The position numbers and the translations under genes were made by a program. Under the pieces are notes generated by a model. The model was not told where the DNA came from. It worked only from the letters and a program-made list of their open reading frames with translations, and did no database searches. This document shows, one piece after another, positions 10,741-22,433 of a stretch of DNA of 64,000 nt (position 1 is the first letter of the stretch; every line of letters starts with the position of its first letter). The stretch spans positions 151,799,402-151,863,401 of the forward strand of contig CM076854.1 of the NCBI GenBank assembly GCA_039519185.1, in the 5' to 3' direction. The DNA comes from Astragalus membranaceus (Eukaryota; Streptophyta; Magnoliopsida; Fabales; Fabaceae).

Positions 10741-11078
10741 TGTGTGAAAAAGGTAATGTGCAAGTATACACAGTCACAAACAAGTAGTATAAAGATCAAA
10801 CCCACAGGGATTGGATTAACTCTTGTATGTTTAAAAAGATATAAATTAGTGCAGCTACACTACTCACAATTTTGGGTATTTATGCTTACGAAAACAGAAT
10901 GTAAATGTGCAAGAAAATATGGAGGAAATCAGTTGAGAATGACAGTTGAGATGTCTTCACTAAATAAATCACTTTTGAGAGTTTTGTACTTTTATGTGGT
11001 GCAGATGCATTGAGTGCAGCTGCATCAGTATGTGCCTTTCAGCTACTTTCTTCAGAGTTTCATTACAAGCTTCCTATG
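10741..11078 (-). repeat. Truncated 5' LTR
   Basis: Matches the left 340 bases of the LTR at 4827-6354 up to the phrase cttcctatg and then stops abruptly. About 1.19 kb of LTR, including the promoter-bearing U3 end, is gone. What follows is coding sequence of an unrelated chromovirus. Confidence 0.85.
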
Positions 11079-11536
11079 ACAATAGAACCAAGGACCTGAC
11101 TTTTAAGGAAGGAGAACATGTTTTCCTACGGGTTACCCCTACTAAGGGAGTTGGAAGACTTTTAAAGGCTAAAAAGCTTACTCCGAGGTTCATAGGACCG
11201 TATCAAATTTTGAGACGTGTTGGTGAAGTGGTCTATCAAGTGGCATTGCCACCGTTGTTGGGAAATCTCCATAATGTATTTCATGTGTCGCAACTCCGTA
11301 GATACATTCATGATCCTAGCCATGTGATTGAGCCGGATGCAATCCAACTTAAGGAAAACTTGACTTTTGAAACGTCGCCGGTGAGGATTGAAGACCGAAA
11401 GATGAAACAATTGCGAGGAAGGGAGATTCCGCTAGCGAAAGTGATTTGGAGCAGAGCAACCGAGGAAAATGCGACTTGGGAGTTGGAGAGTAAGATGAAA
11501 AAATTATACCCGCAGCTCTTCGCTACAGGTCAGTAG
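11079..11536 (+). pseudogene. Tekay integrase C-terminus with chromodomain (fragment)
   Basis: The frame gives KEGEHVFLRVTPTKGVGR, then LTPRFIGPYQIL, LPPLLGNLHNVFHVSQLR and the chromodomain-like end IPLAKVIWSRATEENATWEL. This is the standard C-terminus of Tekay/Del pol, where the chromodomain steers integration to marked chromatin. The stop TAG is at 11534-11536. The upstream catalytic core is missing; the ORF's first codons belong to the Athila LTR. Confidence 0.85.
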
Positions 11537-11560
11537 AATTTTGAGGACGGAATTTTTATA

Positions 11561-11570
11561 AGGGGGTGGG
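11561..11570 (+). other. Polypurine tract
   Basis: AGGGGGTGGG lies two bases before the LTR start TGTAACACC. Confidence 0.75.
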
Positions 11571-11655
11571 ATTGTAACACCCTGTTTTATTATTTAATTT
11601 ACGTGTATATATTAGTAATTGTGTGATAATTTTGTGAGTGCCTATTTGGCTATTA

Positions 11656-11656
<1 letters not shown>

Positions 11657-11710
<54 letters not shown>
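11657..11710. repeat. (TA)27 microsatellite
   Basis: Uninterrupted TA dinucleotide run inside the Tekay LTR. Confidence 0.95.
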
Positions 11711-11716
<6 letters not shown>

Positions 11717-13290
11717 ATATATATAAATCTTTTATTTGTATCAAATAGTAGTTTTAAATTATTAGATTATTATTGGATGATAATTATTTATCATTTGTGT
11801 ATCTATGAAATGAGTGTGTTAGTATTCAAGTGTTTAGAAAATATATGTATATATAGAATTAGTGCTTTTGAAGCACCACCGTGAGTTGGGCTTAATTGTT
11901 GCATTTTTTTGGGTTTTTCTTTTAAGTTAAAGGAAAAGAAGAGCCCAATTCCTTTTTGTTCAACAACATCACTTTCCCTCTACGCAAACACCACCAGCAG
12001 CCATAACCGTATATCTCCAAACTTCAACTTCCTTGCTTTCGTTCTCTCTCCCTAGCCAACCATTTTGTCCCAAATTTCACTACCCAACTCAAAATTGTCT
12101 TCTGAATCTTTTTCCAACCTCCGTTTCATCAAAAGAAGCACCGTTTGTCACGTATTTTAACTCTGGGCGGACTGTTTTTCGCACTTTTCGACCACCACAG
12201 TTTCCAGTTGGAAAAACGGACGACGTTTTCGGATTCTACGCGTCGAAATCTTCGGGAAGCACTAGTTTCTTTTTCATTTCGGCGTCGGATCCCTTTTTCG
12301 GTGAGACAGTTACAGTAATTCAATTTTTTTGTTGAGTTAGACTTCGTTTCAGTTTTAGAAATTCCAAAATAATCAGTTTATAATTACTATTGTTTTTGTC
12401 TAACCATATTTCACTCTCTATACAACCTGTGGATTTTTCTTCGTGCCCGTTGAGTGTTGAACGGTCGCTACCGGCATACTTTCTTGCTCTTGTTGATACC
12501 ACAGATTATTTTTATCGAGGTAAGGGGGTAGTTTGACTCTTTAGTAGTGAGTAGGTGAGACGATGAGCAATAGGGATGTCCCATGATCCTTAAACTTCGC
12601 GCAGCCTTAAGCGAATTAGTACCATTGCCATTGCGATGGGAAGATTATTTAGTGATATTTATAAATGTGTCTGATTGTTGGAATATGACTTGGTAATGTC
12701 GTAGTGTTGATTGAATAGAAATAGTGAATTTAGTGTATGTTAATAGTCAAATTCTATGTCCTGAGTTCTTGTGTCAAATGAGGTTGGTTAGTCTTGACTA
12801 AATTAATAATTGATCCTCATTAATTCTGGTTGTGTGACTTTATAGTTGTTTAAATGAGATATTTGTTGCGTTGTTAATTAAACCTCCTGATATTGTTGTT
12901 GTTGTTAAAATGGTACATATGCTAAGACTGTTGTCGTGGTTGATTATGTTAAGTAATATTCAATTATATACTAAAGTGGTTAAGTTGATATGGTTCTTGT
13001 TGCTAATTAGTGTTACCTCTTATAATAAAATTGTCGAGTAATAATTGTTATGATTGTTATGATTGTTGCTGTTGTTAAGCTGTTGTTGTTGTTAAGTGGT
13101 ATTCCACCAAATAATAATATTGTTAAGTCGTTGCTAAATAGTATTAAACTTTATGCCTAAGCTGTCAAATGGTCGTTGTTGTTGTTAAATGGTACTTTTA
13201 ATAAAGTACTTAAGCTGTTGTTGTTGCTAGCCACGGTTGAATTCCGACCCTTTTCTCTTGAATTTGACCAATTGATTTTTGTTGTTGAAT

Positions 13291-14579
13291 GCAGGTTGCC
13301 ACAAGAGTAAACACTGGGTGCAAGTATTACAAAGCCCACTTGCTGGCCCAGCCCAAATCTTCTTTACACCTGTTTTTCAAACAAAATTGCAGAAGCGGAT
13401 TTTGCGCACCCGAACCTGGTGCAAACGGGTCAACACGCAGATCCCTTTTTTACCCGGAGTATATATGCTGAACCCTAGTTCTTCGGTTCAGAAAAACAAG
13501 ACTCTTCTTCGTTCTTTCTTGGCCGTTTCAATCTTCTTCTTTAACCCTTCTACAAGCTCTGCTAGGGTTCCAATTTCTCCACTGATTTCAGCAGATTGAA
13601 GCACGAATCAGCTTCAATCTTCAACCACGAACCCTGATCAGGTAATGATAATCAAAAGCCCTTTGTTCTTGCTTCTGATTCTTCTATTTCAGAGAAACCC
13701 TAATTTTTTGTAATTGGTGTTTCAGGGACTCTGTTGCTAGGGTTTTGTTGCGGATACTGTTACTAAGGTAAATCCTCATTTACTTTCTGTTTTCTGTCTT
13801 GTTTGAATCTTTCTTGCTTGTTCAACACAAACCCTAACAATTTGTGTTGGTTATTTGCTGCAAGTACCCTTCAAGCACCGACTGTATACAGATCTTCACC
13901 ACCTGTGAAGATTTCAGAGTTTCACGAGCACCAGAAGGTATAATCTCACCTTCTTTTCTCTCTATTTCTCTGTTTCAGTTATAATTCTTTTTCTTCGCAT
14001 ACAAACTTTAACCCTTTGATGGATTTCTGTTTGCATGCACTCTGAATTGCTGTTTGTTGATCACTGTGAGCTTCAACACTTTGAATACACAGAATCTTAC
14101 ACAGGTATATTTCTTTCCTTTCCTCTCCTGTTACTCTATTCTTTCACTCACACTTCTCACAAATAAAACACACTAACTCTGTATTTTATTCTTTTGCAAG
14201 GTCATCAACCACTTGTTGATGGAGTTAGAGAACTCAGCAACTACAAAGACAGAAGAGAAGAAAAGACGCAAAGCAGGAATTATAAAACTGAATGCAATGT
14301 AAAATTATTATTTCTCTATGTTAATTCAGTGTATGTACATATGTATTTATAGCTTTCTCTGGGAATAAAACTAGTTGATAGAAGGAGTTTGTTGTAGCCA
14401 ACAAACTTAGTTTGTTATAACAGATAACAAACTAGTAGTTAGTTAGTAACTAACTTTCACAGGCTGTAAACAAACTGTTAAACAGGGACTTTTTACATTA
14501 TTTCCAACGGCTATTTTCTGTTTGAAAAATAGCTGTTAGAGTTTTAGGGTTTTGCTTAAAAAACCAATAGACACTACAT
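13291..14579 (-). mobile_element. Unclassified insertion, possibly a solo LTR, inside the Tekay LTR
   Basis: The 1289-base segment is flanked on both sides by TTGAAT, a candidate target duplication. The surrounding T/G-rich LTR sequence resumes after it. On the minus strand it has a promoter-like CTATAAATA at 14352-14344 and a run of TAGTTAGTTAGTAACTAAC-type repeats upstream of it, as in many LTR promoters. No PBS, PPT or coding region was found, so solo LTR is an inference; the TG/CA ends fit only if the duplication is 5 bp with one slip. Confidence 0.45.
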
Positions 14580-14654
14580 TTGAATAGGTTTATGCATCAT
14601 GGTGTCCACATGGTTGTCGTTGTTACTGTTGTCCCTGTTGTTACTATAGTTGTC

Positions 14655-14935
14655 GTTGCTGTTGTGTTAGTAGGGCAATATTATCGGGCAAGGTATCCCG
14701 TTCGGGCATGGTTTCCCGGTCCTCACATTGTCGTTGTCGTCGTTGTCGTTGTTAGTAGGGCATTATCGGGCAAGGTATCCCGTTCGGGCATGGTTTCCCA
14801 GGTCCTCACATTGTCGTTGTTGTTAGTAGGGCATTATCGGGCAAGGTATCCCGTTCGGGCATGGTATCACGGTCCTGTTGTTATTGAGGTATTACGGACA
14901 AGGTATTCCTAAACGGGCAAGGTATCCCGGCCTCG
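14655..14935. repeat. Tandem repeat block in the Tekay LTR
   Basis: Three to four copies of a ~65-75-base unit containing gggcaaggtatcccgttcgg, each separated by TTGTCGTTGTTGT-type spacers. The last copy is shortened. Confidence 0.8.
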
Positions 14936-15497
14936 TTGTAGATTGGTCCACTTGCATCTAGTTATGGTCTTAGTAAATATGTCTTTACATGGTAGTACGT
15001 TTCGTTGATGTTAATATTATATGTTCTCATGAACACTGTATGTGATGCTTTGTTATTCTGTCAAAGTTGTTATAAAGTGCATTGTTTGTCCATCTCTCTT
15101 ACGATAAATGCTACTTGAGTGTATGATGACTAACCCCTTTGTTGTGGCTATGCATATACCATTGTGTATGTATAGAGGATGTACTTGCAGATGTTGACGT
15201 TGATGGAGCCGAGGAGTGATTTTGCTCTCGGAGTTATCCGTAGTTAGGATTAGCTAATTTATGTTTTGGAAGTTTATTTTCTGATATGCTTTTGTAAGGG
15301 TCGGCTCTGAATCGTTGTGACATCGGGGATTTGGATTATTTGCTTTAATTAGATGTTGGTGCATTTATGTTTTTTTTTTTCCGCAAGTTTGTGAATGTGA
15401 CAACTTTACCTCATTGAATTAAAGTTTTATTTCGGGAAAAAATCTTGTCTCTGGTTATACTTCTTATTTATGCCATGATGGGGTAGAGGGTGTCACA

Positions 15498-16121
15498 GGA
15501 GCGGCAACGAGAGACTGCCAACGAGATCCGCAACGGGAAAGGCAACAGAGAGTGGCAACAGGAGCGGCAACAGGAGCGCAAATGGGAGAGCCAACAGGAG
15601 AGCGACAACGAGAGTGGCAACGGGGGTGCATATCTTATATTAAAGCTCATTTTCTTTTTCTTCTGATTTTACTCCGTTATCAAGATTTGAAGAATATACC
15701 GATTTTTTTTTACTTTTTGCAACACAAGTATTTTATTATTAATTTGAAAGATACCATTTTTATCGAGTTTTTCATTTTTTTTTATTACATTTTGCATTTT
15801 TCAAAGTGTTTGTAATTTCATAACAAATTATAACAAATATAGGTAAAATACTGGTTTATACTATGGGTAAAAGTTTTTTTATACACATGACTAAAAAGTA
15901 ATGTGATAAAGGGGTAACCCTGTGTCATCATCCTTTTGAGAAAGAATGTTGGGATTGTATATCTCCTTGATTTGGACTAAAATCCCAACTTTTTCTCTTA
16001 AACGATTATTCAAGTGAGTGGGCGTTAAAACCACGAGAAGCTAAAGAGGGTAATGTGGAAGGGCTGTATTTGATAAAAGGTGGTACAAATAGCAACCGTT
16101 TTCAATGATCTTTCGACTTCA
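15498..16121. other. Spacer with GGCAACGGGA-type low-complexity repeat
   Basis: 15499-15640 consists of short degenerate units of the type gagcggcaac/gagagtggcaac; the rest is AT-rich. No gene, RNA or mobile element is supported. Confidence 0.5.
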
Positions 16122-16129
16122 ATGATTTT

Positions 16130-18334
16130 GGTGTTTGCTTTTCCCACACCCCCTCCTACTCGAAACACACCCCATAAGGGTGTGAAATGACTAAAAGGCC
16201 AGGCCAAACCTCTTTTTTTTCACGAATTTTCACCTGTTCGAACACGGGCCTTCGAACAGGTTCGCACGAGGCCATTCGCGTGTGTTAAATATGGGGACAC
16301 GCCCTCTTGGGTGTTTTTCACCTGTTCGAATGGGGTCATGCGAATAGGTTCGCATGATGCTGTTCGAACCAGTGTTGTAGAGCGACGGATATTGGACGTC
16401 TCAGATTCCACCGACAGTTTTGATCAACGGCTTACAATCAGTCAAATGTGTGTCAGATAAAGGAGTGGATGTCAATCCCTTTGGAAAACGTGTCTGAACG
16501 GATAGAGATCATTTATCTTCTGGAACAGGGACTACCGAAACACTAGTTTCTTAGTTAGTTGTTTGCTTATGTTGGTTTTATGTCTTTCGTATTTCATGTC
16601 TTTCGTATTTCATGTATGGTTATGGTTTGTAATAAAAAAGCAATAAATTTGCGCCAAATTAAGTAGATGACATCAGAAAAATACTTAATAATATAAAAAG
16701 TAGTTAAATTATACAAAAGTTCCAAACAAATATCCCCCCCTAAGACATCATCCTACTGGGTGTTGCGCCCCCTCCTCTGATACACATTGACGATCCTCCT
16801 CCTAAACCTACGGAAGGGGTTGAGCAACCTCTTGATGCGCTGAAAGACGCTCCTGGTTGGCTCTGGGACATTATCATTGATGGTCCCATCCATCTCATCC
16901 ACCATATCCAGGAGCTCTGGCAGCATCTGTCAAACAAATAACATAACATTATTTAAATAAGTAGATTTAAATAAGTAGAAGAAACTTATTACTGTAATTA
17001 ACATAAAAACACGTACCACACTGACATCCGGCTCATCCACAAGCTCTACATAGTTTTCAGGGAAGGCAAAGGAATGTGAGACCCTAGAAAACCATGGAAA
17101 GTAGCCCGGCACCGTGTTGGAGGAGTACGGCATACAGGGAGGCCCCCGCGCCACCAAGTGGTCCTGGAACTGTGTCCACCTCTCATCACACTCCGTGACA
17201 GTACAGACGGCCCGATTTGCAGGTCTGGGCTCCTCCGGGATGTGCTGTACCTGGCCAAACTGTCTGAGCACTCTATCCGGCAAATGGCTCACCATACAGC
17301 CAGCACTCCGGATGAACCCTCTGAACCTGGCCAGCTCCTCAAAGGGTCTCTCCTGCCTATGGCCTGTGTAGGGGTCCCAGGTGCATGACCAGAAGGGCCG
17401 GCCAGCTCATGAGGCTCAACATCCTCCTCATGTTGAGCACAGGCTCCTCAAAGGGTCTCTCCTGAGGCTCAACATCCTCCTCATGTTGAGCACCAACCTC
17501 CTCATGTGCATGACCAGAAGGGCCGGCCAGCTCATATGCCGGAAATTGAGCATCACGGTCAATATCCCGGCCAATATCATCAACCTCCGGTGGGGGAGGA
17601 GGGACGTCTAATCTGTCCCTACGCCTACCCCTCCGGGAAGGTTCAGCTCCATCTTGCCTCCGTTTGCGTTCGGAAGCCGTCGGGGGTGGCCTACGCTCCG
17701 GCTGTTGTGAACTACCACCACGATGCCTCACCATATCTGAAACAACAACCATTAAACCAATTAAGCAACATAACCAGCAAAATAACAGAAACAATACTGT
17801 CACACATGTTCGAACAGCATCTTTCGCACCTGTTCGAACAGAATCATTCGCACCCATTCGAACAACCCCATTCGAACAGGTGTTCGCATGGCCTCATTCG
17901 AATGGTGTTCGCATGACCTCATTCGAACACCTTCGTTTTCACGTGTTCGCATGAGGTCATGCGAACACAGCAGATGCACAGAAAAAAAAAACCCAAATGT
18001 ACAGAAGGGAGAGAGGGTTACCTGAATGAAAATGGAACGATTAGAGAGAGTGAGAGGAGGCGAACAAAACCCAGGTGGTCTTGAGGGTGTTTGTGGAGAA
18101 GATTGAGTGGGAGATTGGGTGAGATTGAGTGAGTTGTGAGAAGTTGAGTGAGAGGGAGAGTGAAAGAGAAGGGTTCGAATGAGAGGAGAGTGAAAGGGAA
18201 AGTGAGAGGAGTGAGGGGTGTGAGGGTGTGAGTGTGTGTGTGTGTGTGTTTTTTTTTAAGTTGAGGGTATTTTAGGGTTTTTAGAAGTTAGGGGGTGTGA
18301 AAGAGTAGGAGGGGGTGTGGGGAAAGTAAAACCC
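16130..18334 (-). mobile_element. TIR DNA transposon carrying a plant-mobile-domain gene (element A)
   Basis: The left end GGTGTTTGCTTTTCCC and the reverse complement of the right end GGGTTTTACTTTCCCC begin inverted repeats of about 45 bases that share CACACCCCCTCCTACTC. The element is flanked by ATGATTTT at 16122-16129 and 18335-18342, an 8-bp target duplication. Inside each end are repeated TTCGAACAGGT and GTTCGCATGA motifs in both orientations. The single gene is a PMD gene (16753-17734, minus). No transposase is present, so it is non-autonomous. It belongs with elements at 35812 and 48605. A MULE relationship is likely but the 8-bp duplication is unusual for MULEs. Confidence 0.8.
16753..17734 (-). 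pseudogene. Plant mobile domain (PMD/MAIN-like) protein with the domain core deleted
   Basis: Start MVRHRGGSSQQ at 17734, then an R/P-rich N-terminus with PTASERKRRQ as in the 'phosphatase 7 long form homolog' family. The frame then runs into the last part of a PMD: FEELARFRGFIRSAG, RVLRQFGQVQHIPEEPRP, CDERWTQFQDHLV and VPGYFPWFSRVSHSF. An intron (17016-16927, GT...AG) joins DEPDVSV to a basic C-terminus ending RVNVYQRRGRNTQ-like at 16753. About 300 residues of PMD core normally between the two halves are missing. A ~70-base tandem duplication at 17390-17530 also upsets the frame. PMD proteins act in gene silencing in plants and are also carried by transposons; this copy is probably non-functional. 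Confidence 0.75.
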
Positions 18335-18342
18335 ATGATTTT

Positions 18343-18521
18343 TGGCTTAGTCCAGTAATTAATGGGCCGATTAAATGATTACGGCCCATAATTTCATTTC
18401 CCGTTGCAATTGCCGTGCATCTTCTTCGTTCACTCGCTGGCCATTACACCATTAACAGCGTGATCACAGCATAAACCCAAAACCCTAACCAGTAGATGCT
18501 GCACTACCCTCAGATTAAACG
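18343..18521 (+). promoter_or_regulatory. Promoter/5' UTR region of the PPR gene
   Basis: Only 179 bases separate the end of element A from the start codon. The stretch contains two TGGGCC/GGCCCA site II-type motifs (aatgggccg near 18361, acggcccat near 18383), which are common in promoters of plant genes for organelle and ribosome functions. aaaccctaacc just before the ATG resembles a telo-box. Assignments are by motif only. Confidence 0.5.
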
Positions 18522-21497
18522 ATGAGGTGGAGAACTTTACTCTCCCTTCGTTCCTCTACCCACGCATTCAACAAACTAAACGCAATTTCACATTCCCCTT
18601 TACTCTTCAAACGACTACCCGTTTCGTCACTCACCGGTTACAGTTACAGGCACCTTCATTTCCATTCCCCTCAAACCGGCAGTAACTCGCTAATCAACCC
18701 GGGAATTTTAACTCAGCAAAACGACAACGAAAACGACACCATCGAAGACGATGACGAAACCACGAATGAGTTTCTCTCTCGATTTGCTTGGATTATGCGG
18801 AAGAAAGTGAAGGAAGCTTATCCTGAATGCGATAAAGGTACCATTGACAGAATGCTTCTTGTGATTGTTCAAAGAGTGGCTTCTGAAATGGAAAAGGGTT
18901 ATACGACGTCGTTTTCTCCTTCATCGGAGGATTCGGAGGATTTCAGTGAGGATTTGTGGAAGACGGTGTGGGATGTGAGTAATAAGGTGTTGGAAGATAT
19001 GAATAAGGAGAGGAAGAAGGAGAAAATGAAGGGTTTTTTACAGTGTGATGAAGTTAAAGAGATGTGTAGGTTTGCTGGTGAGGTTGGAATTCGTGGCGAT
19101 TTGCTTAGGGAGCTTAGGTTTAAATGGGCACGTGAGAAAATGGAGGAACATGAGTTTTATGAAGGTTTGGAGAAGTTAAGAAAAGAAGCACAAGCTGAAG
19201 AAGAACATGAACAGGGAACCGAAACCGAAACAAATGTTGATGTTAATGTGGTTGAGAAGAAGAGTGAGGCTAATGAGAAGGGTGAAAGTAAGGTTGTCGG
19301 GCTTCCGAAGAGGAAGGGGAAGATAAAGTTCAAGCTTTATGGGCTAGATTTATCTGGTTCTAAGTGGGAAGAAGTGGCAAATAAGATCCATGAAGGAGGA
19401 CAAGCGATTTGGCCAAAGGAGGCAAAACCAATAACTGGGAAATGCAAACAAATTACTGAGAAAATATTATCATTGAAGGAGGATGAAGGTGATAGCTTGT
19501 TGACTCTGTTGGCTGATTGGGTAGAGCTTCTTCAGCCTGAGAGGGTGGATTGGATCAGTTTGCTTGACAGATTGAAAAAGGAGAATCTTCCTTTGTTCTT
19601 CAAGGTATGCCACTGGTTTGGTTTTTTATATCATTGGATTGGTACATACAAAAAATCACTGCAATTTTAGTTTTTTTGAGCAATGGAATTTTGACTTGTG
19701 TATGTAAACTTGTTCTGATATTTTAGCTGATGCATATTATTAGGAAATGCCTTGTTTGTTGTTGCAATGTTATTAGGAAATGCAGATGTTGAGACTTAAG
19801 TACTGCCCCTCTATAGCATGTTAGTCTTTTTGATTGAAGATATTTAAATTACTGATTTTAGTGTGATTGCAGAATGGATCAATTCTTTCTTAAACTTAAT
19901 TTGCAACAGCAAAACTGGGTGTTGTTCCTTGAAACTTATGTCTAATCTTTGTGGCATCCAACTTTCCATTTTCTACGTACTGTTCACTTCGACTTGATGG
20001 GGCTTCGTCACATATACATTCTCTTTACAAGGACAACATGAAAGTGTTTCTGTCTTGTTTTCTACATTATGTTTGGCTTGCATTATTACTCTATATGATA
20101 TAGTAAGAATATTTTTTGTAATGAACCTCTCTAGTCAATAGCCTCTGGAAATTTATTTTTCACCTTGTTATAATAAAATATCTAAGTAGGAAGTTTGGAA
20201 TTGGTGTCTCGATAGGGAATTATTCATTTATTCTAGTTCTAGGATCTGATCTGATTCTCTTACAACATATTTTATGGTTACGTGTTTATATAAATTGCTT
20301 ATTTGAAAGCATTGGTGATCCCAAGACATTTCCATATAATTCATAATACATATATTTTCTGAAATGAATTGTTGCGTTTCAAAATGGGATGAAGTAAGGC
20401 ATATTTGGATTTAATTTTTGTCAAACCCTATGCTTTTGTAGGTGGCAGAAATAGTATTGACTGAAGATTCTTTCCAAACAAATATATCTGACTACTCTAG
20501 GCTTATTGATATGTATGCTAAAGAGAACCGCATTGATGATACTGAGAGGATCCTTAACAAGATGAACAAAAAGGGTATACGACCAGATGCTACAATAGCC
20601 AGTACGATTGTCCACATGTACAGCAAGGTAGGTAATCTTGAACGCGCAACAGAAGCATTTGAAATCTTGAGCAGTCAGGGTTTCCAACCAGATGCAAAAG
20701 TCTACAACTCAATGATCATGGCCTATGTAAATGCTGGCGAACCTAAAAAGGCGGAGACACTGATGAGGCAGATGGAGACAAGAGCTATTAAGCCAACAAA
20801 GGAAATATACATGGCATTGCTCCAATATTATTCTCAACGTGGTGATATTAGTAGTGCTGACAAAACTTCAACAACTATGCAATTTGCAGGATTCCAGCAG
20901 ACTCTGGAGACATGCACCCTGCTTATTGAGGCGGCTGCAAATGCAAGTGATGCAGGTACGGAAAATAAGGCAAGAAGCAATTTTGACTACATGATGAAAC
21001 TTGGGCTTAAGCCTGATGATAGGTGCACTGCTGCCATGATTAGCGCTTATGAGAAGAAAAATTCATTGGACATGGCATTAAATCTTCTAATGGAGTTAGA
21101 GAAGGATGGGTTTGAGCCCGGGGTTGCAACTTATTCTGTTCTTGTGGATTGGTTGGCTAAAATGAAGCTCGTTGATGAGGTAGAACAGCTTTTAAACAAA
21201 ATCGCTCTGCTGGGTGAGGCTCCTCCTATTAGGGTTCAAGTGAGTCTCTGTGATATGTACGCAAGGTGTGGAATGGAGAAAAAGGCCCTTCAAACATTGG
21301 GAGTTCTCGAAGCTAGGAGGGGTGAGTTACGACCATATGAGGTTGAGAGAATTATAGCCGGCCTTATTACTGGTGGGTTTAATAAGGATGCTCAAAGAAT
21401 GTATGGGATCATGGAGGCACAGGGTTTCACTGCATCTAAAGAGCTTAGGAAAGCCTTTGGATTAGACCAGTCCAAGGTTTCACAAAGTATGAGGTAG
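18522..21497 (+). CDS. Pentatricopeptide repeat protein, probably mitochondrial (exons 18522-19604 and 20442-21497)
   Basis: Predicted 712-residue P-type PPR protein. Exon 1 (361 codons) ends CTTCAAG before GTATGC; exon 2 begins after TTTTGTAG in the same phase, giving FFK-VAEIV. The N-terminus is rich in R, S and L with few acids (MRWRTLLSLRSSTHAFNKL), as expected for an organelle-targeting peptide. An acidic/basic linker follows, and exon 2 holds about eight PPR motifs, such as DYSRLIDMYAKENRIDDTER, PDAKVYNSMIMAYVNAGEP and PGVATYSVLVDWLAKM. PPR proteins bind organellar RNA one base per repeat and help its processing or translation. No editing-type E/DYW domain is seen. The frame is fully open, so the gene looks intact. 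The exact orthologue is not recognised. Confidence 0.88.
19605..20441 (+). other. Intron of the PPR gene
   Basis: An 837-base AT-rich GT...AG intron. The exon 1 frame reads on for a short way into it before a stop at 19668-19670. No transposon or other gene is seen. Confidence 0.85.
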
Positions 21498-22433
21498 TTT
21501 AGCCCTTAGGTTAGTCTTTCTTTACCAAGTGACCAGTAAATGCACTTCTCTATTAAGGAAGCCATGGTCTGCTCGATTGACCATACCATGTAACCAATAA
21601 AGGACTGGGTTTATGCTTTGATGAGTTGTTAGTTTGTCAATTGTATCATTTTTATGAATTTCGCCATGTTTATGCATTTACAAGTGTTCAGGTTACTGGT
21701 GTACTTTTCTCTATATTCATCTGAACTTTAGTCTCTCAGACACATACATATATTTTAGAACAAATTGAATTATTACTTGAAAAGATAGGGGAAGAACTTA
21801 GCCTTGAATACCATATTCTATTTAATTGTTTGAAATCTTGCAGACTGTGTAGTTTACAATTTTGCAAAAAAGCGTGTATGTGTAGGGCTGTGACGGATGA
21901 AGTTTGGTTGCCTATAAAATTTAAAGCTTCAGAGATTGTAAGCTTTCATTATTTGGAAGAAAGGCGCTTTTTTGGTTACTTTTACATGGAATAATTGCTG
22001 ATACATATAGGATTAGACTCTTTCGTCCAAGGTCAATAAAATGCTATTAGTTCTCAATAAGTGGATGAATACCAAAAACCAAAAACTCGGTAACCTACAA
22101 CAAAGTAAAGCATATGCTGAATTCCTTTCATAAGATGCAAGAAACAGTGTATTAGAATGGGTGACAAATTCAGAACTTTAACATAATGAAGAAAAGAACC
22201 AAAGGAGAAGGGAATCAGTGTGAAATGTTCCAAAGGGAGCAATAAAAATTGTGAGCTCAAATAAAAATATCCAATGAAAGCCTCATTATGCATCCAAGGT
22301 ATAAAACCTCAATTATGCATATATAGACTAGAATAACTCAATCTACAGAATTACGTTTAGCCAAAACACCAGGGGGAAAAAAAAGAACATCATTCTTTTG
22401 TTAATCAGATATTAGCAAAACCATTAACCCTCC
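21498..22433. other. Intergenic region, 3' UTR of PPR gene and upstream region of next gene
   Basis: AT-rich; contains AATAAA-like signals (e.g. near 21596 and 22035). No gene is supported. Confidence 0.5.

Larger units (their letters stand above)
4827..11078 (-). mobile_element. Athila-like LTR retrotransposon with internal deletion of RT, RNase H and most of integrase
   Basis: The element runs right to left: truncated 5' LTR (10741-11078), tRNA-Asp PBS (10714-10731), gag (10619-9561), zinc knuckle plus protease region (9546-8449), an ORF ending in the integrase C-terminus (8445-7945), a non-coding part (7944-6364), polypurine tract (6363-6355) and full 3' LTR (6354-4827). The two LTRs agree over about 340 bases with roughly ten differences seen by eye, so the insertion is fairly recent. 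RT, RNase H and the integrase core are absent, so it could move only with proteins from another element. The 5' LTR is cut at 11078, where Tekay sequence starts. Confidence 0.85.
11079..15497 (+). mobile_element. Tekay/Del chromovirus remnant: integrase end, PPT and 3' LTR
   Basis: Only the 3' end is left: the last ~150 codons of pol, the polypurine tract and a long LTR with a nested insertion. The opposite strand orientation and the sharp junction at 11078/11079 point to illegitimate recombination or deletion between two elements rather than a simple insertion. Confidence 0.8.
11573..15497 (+). repeat. Tekay 3' LTR (about 2.6 kb plus a 1.29-kb nested insertion)
   Basis: Starts TGTAACACCC and ends GGGTGTCACA. 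The phrases ggcaaggtatcccgttcgg and atgttgacgttgatggagcc are usual in LTRs of this lineage. It contains a (TA)27 tract, a ~1.3-kb foreign insert and a tandem repeat block. No host gene is seen; the ORFs inside are chance frames. Confidence 0.75.

Noticed and set aside
14580..14912. Valine-rich 110-codon ORF
   Set aside because: Translation of a GTTGTC-rich tandem repeat in the Tekay LTR.
22054..22293. 79-codon minus-strand ORF with hydrophobic stretches
   Set aside because: AT-rich intergenic frame without homology features or context.
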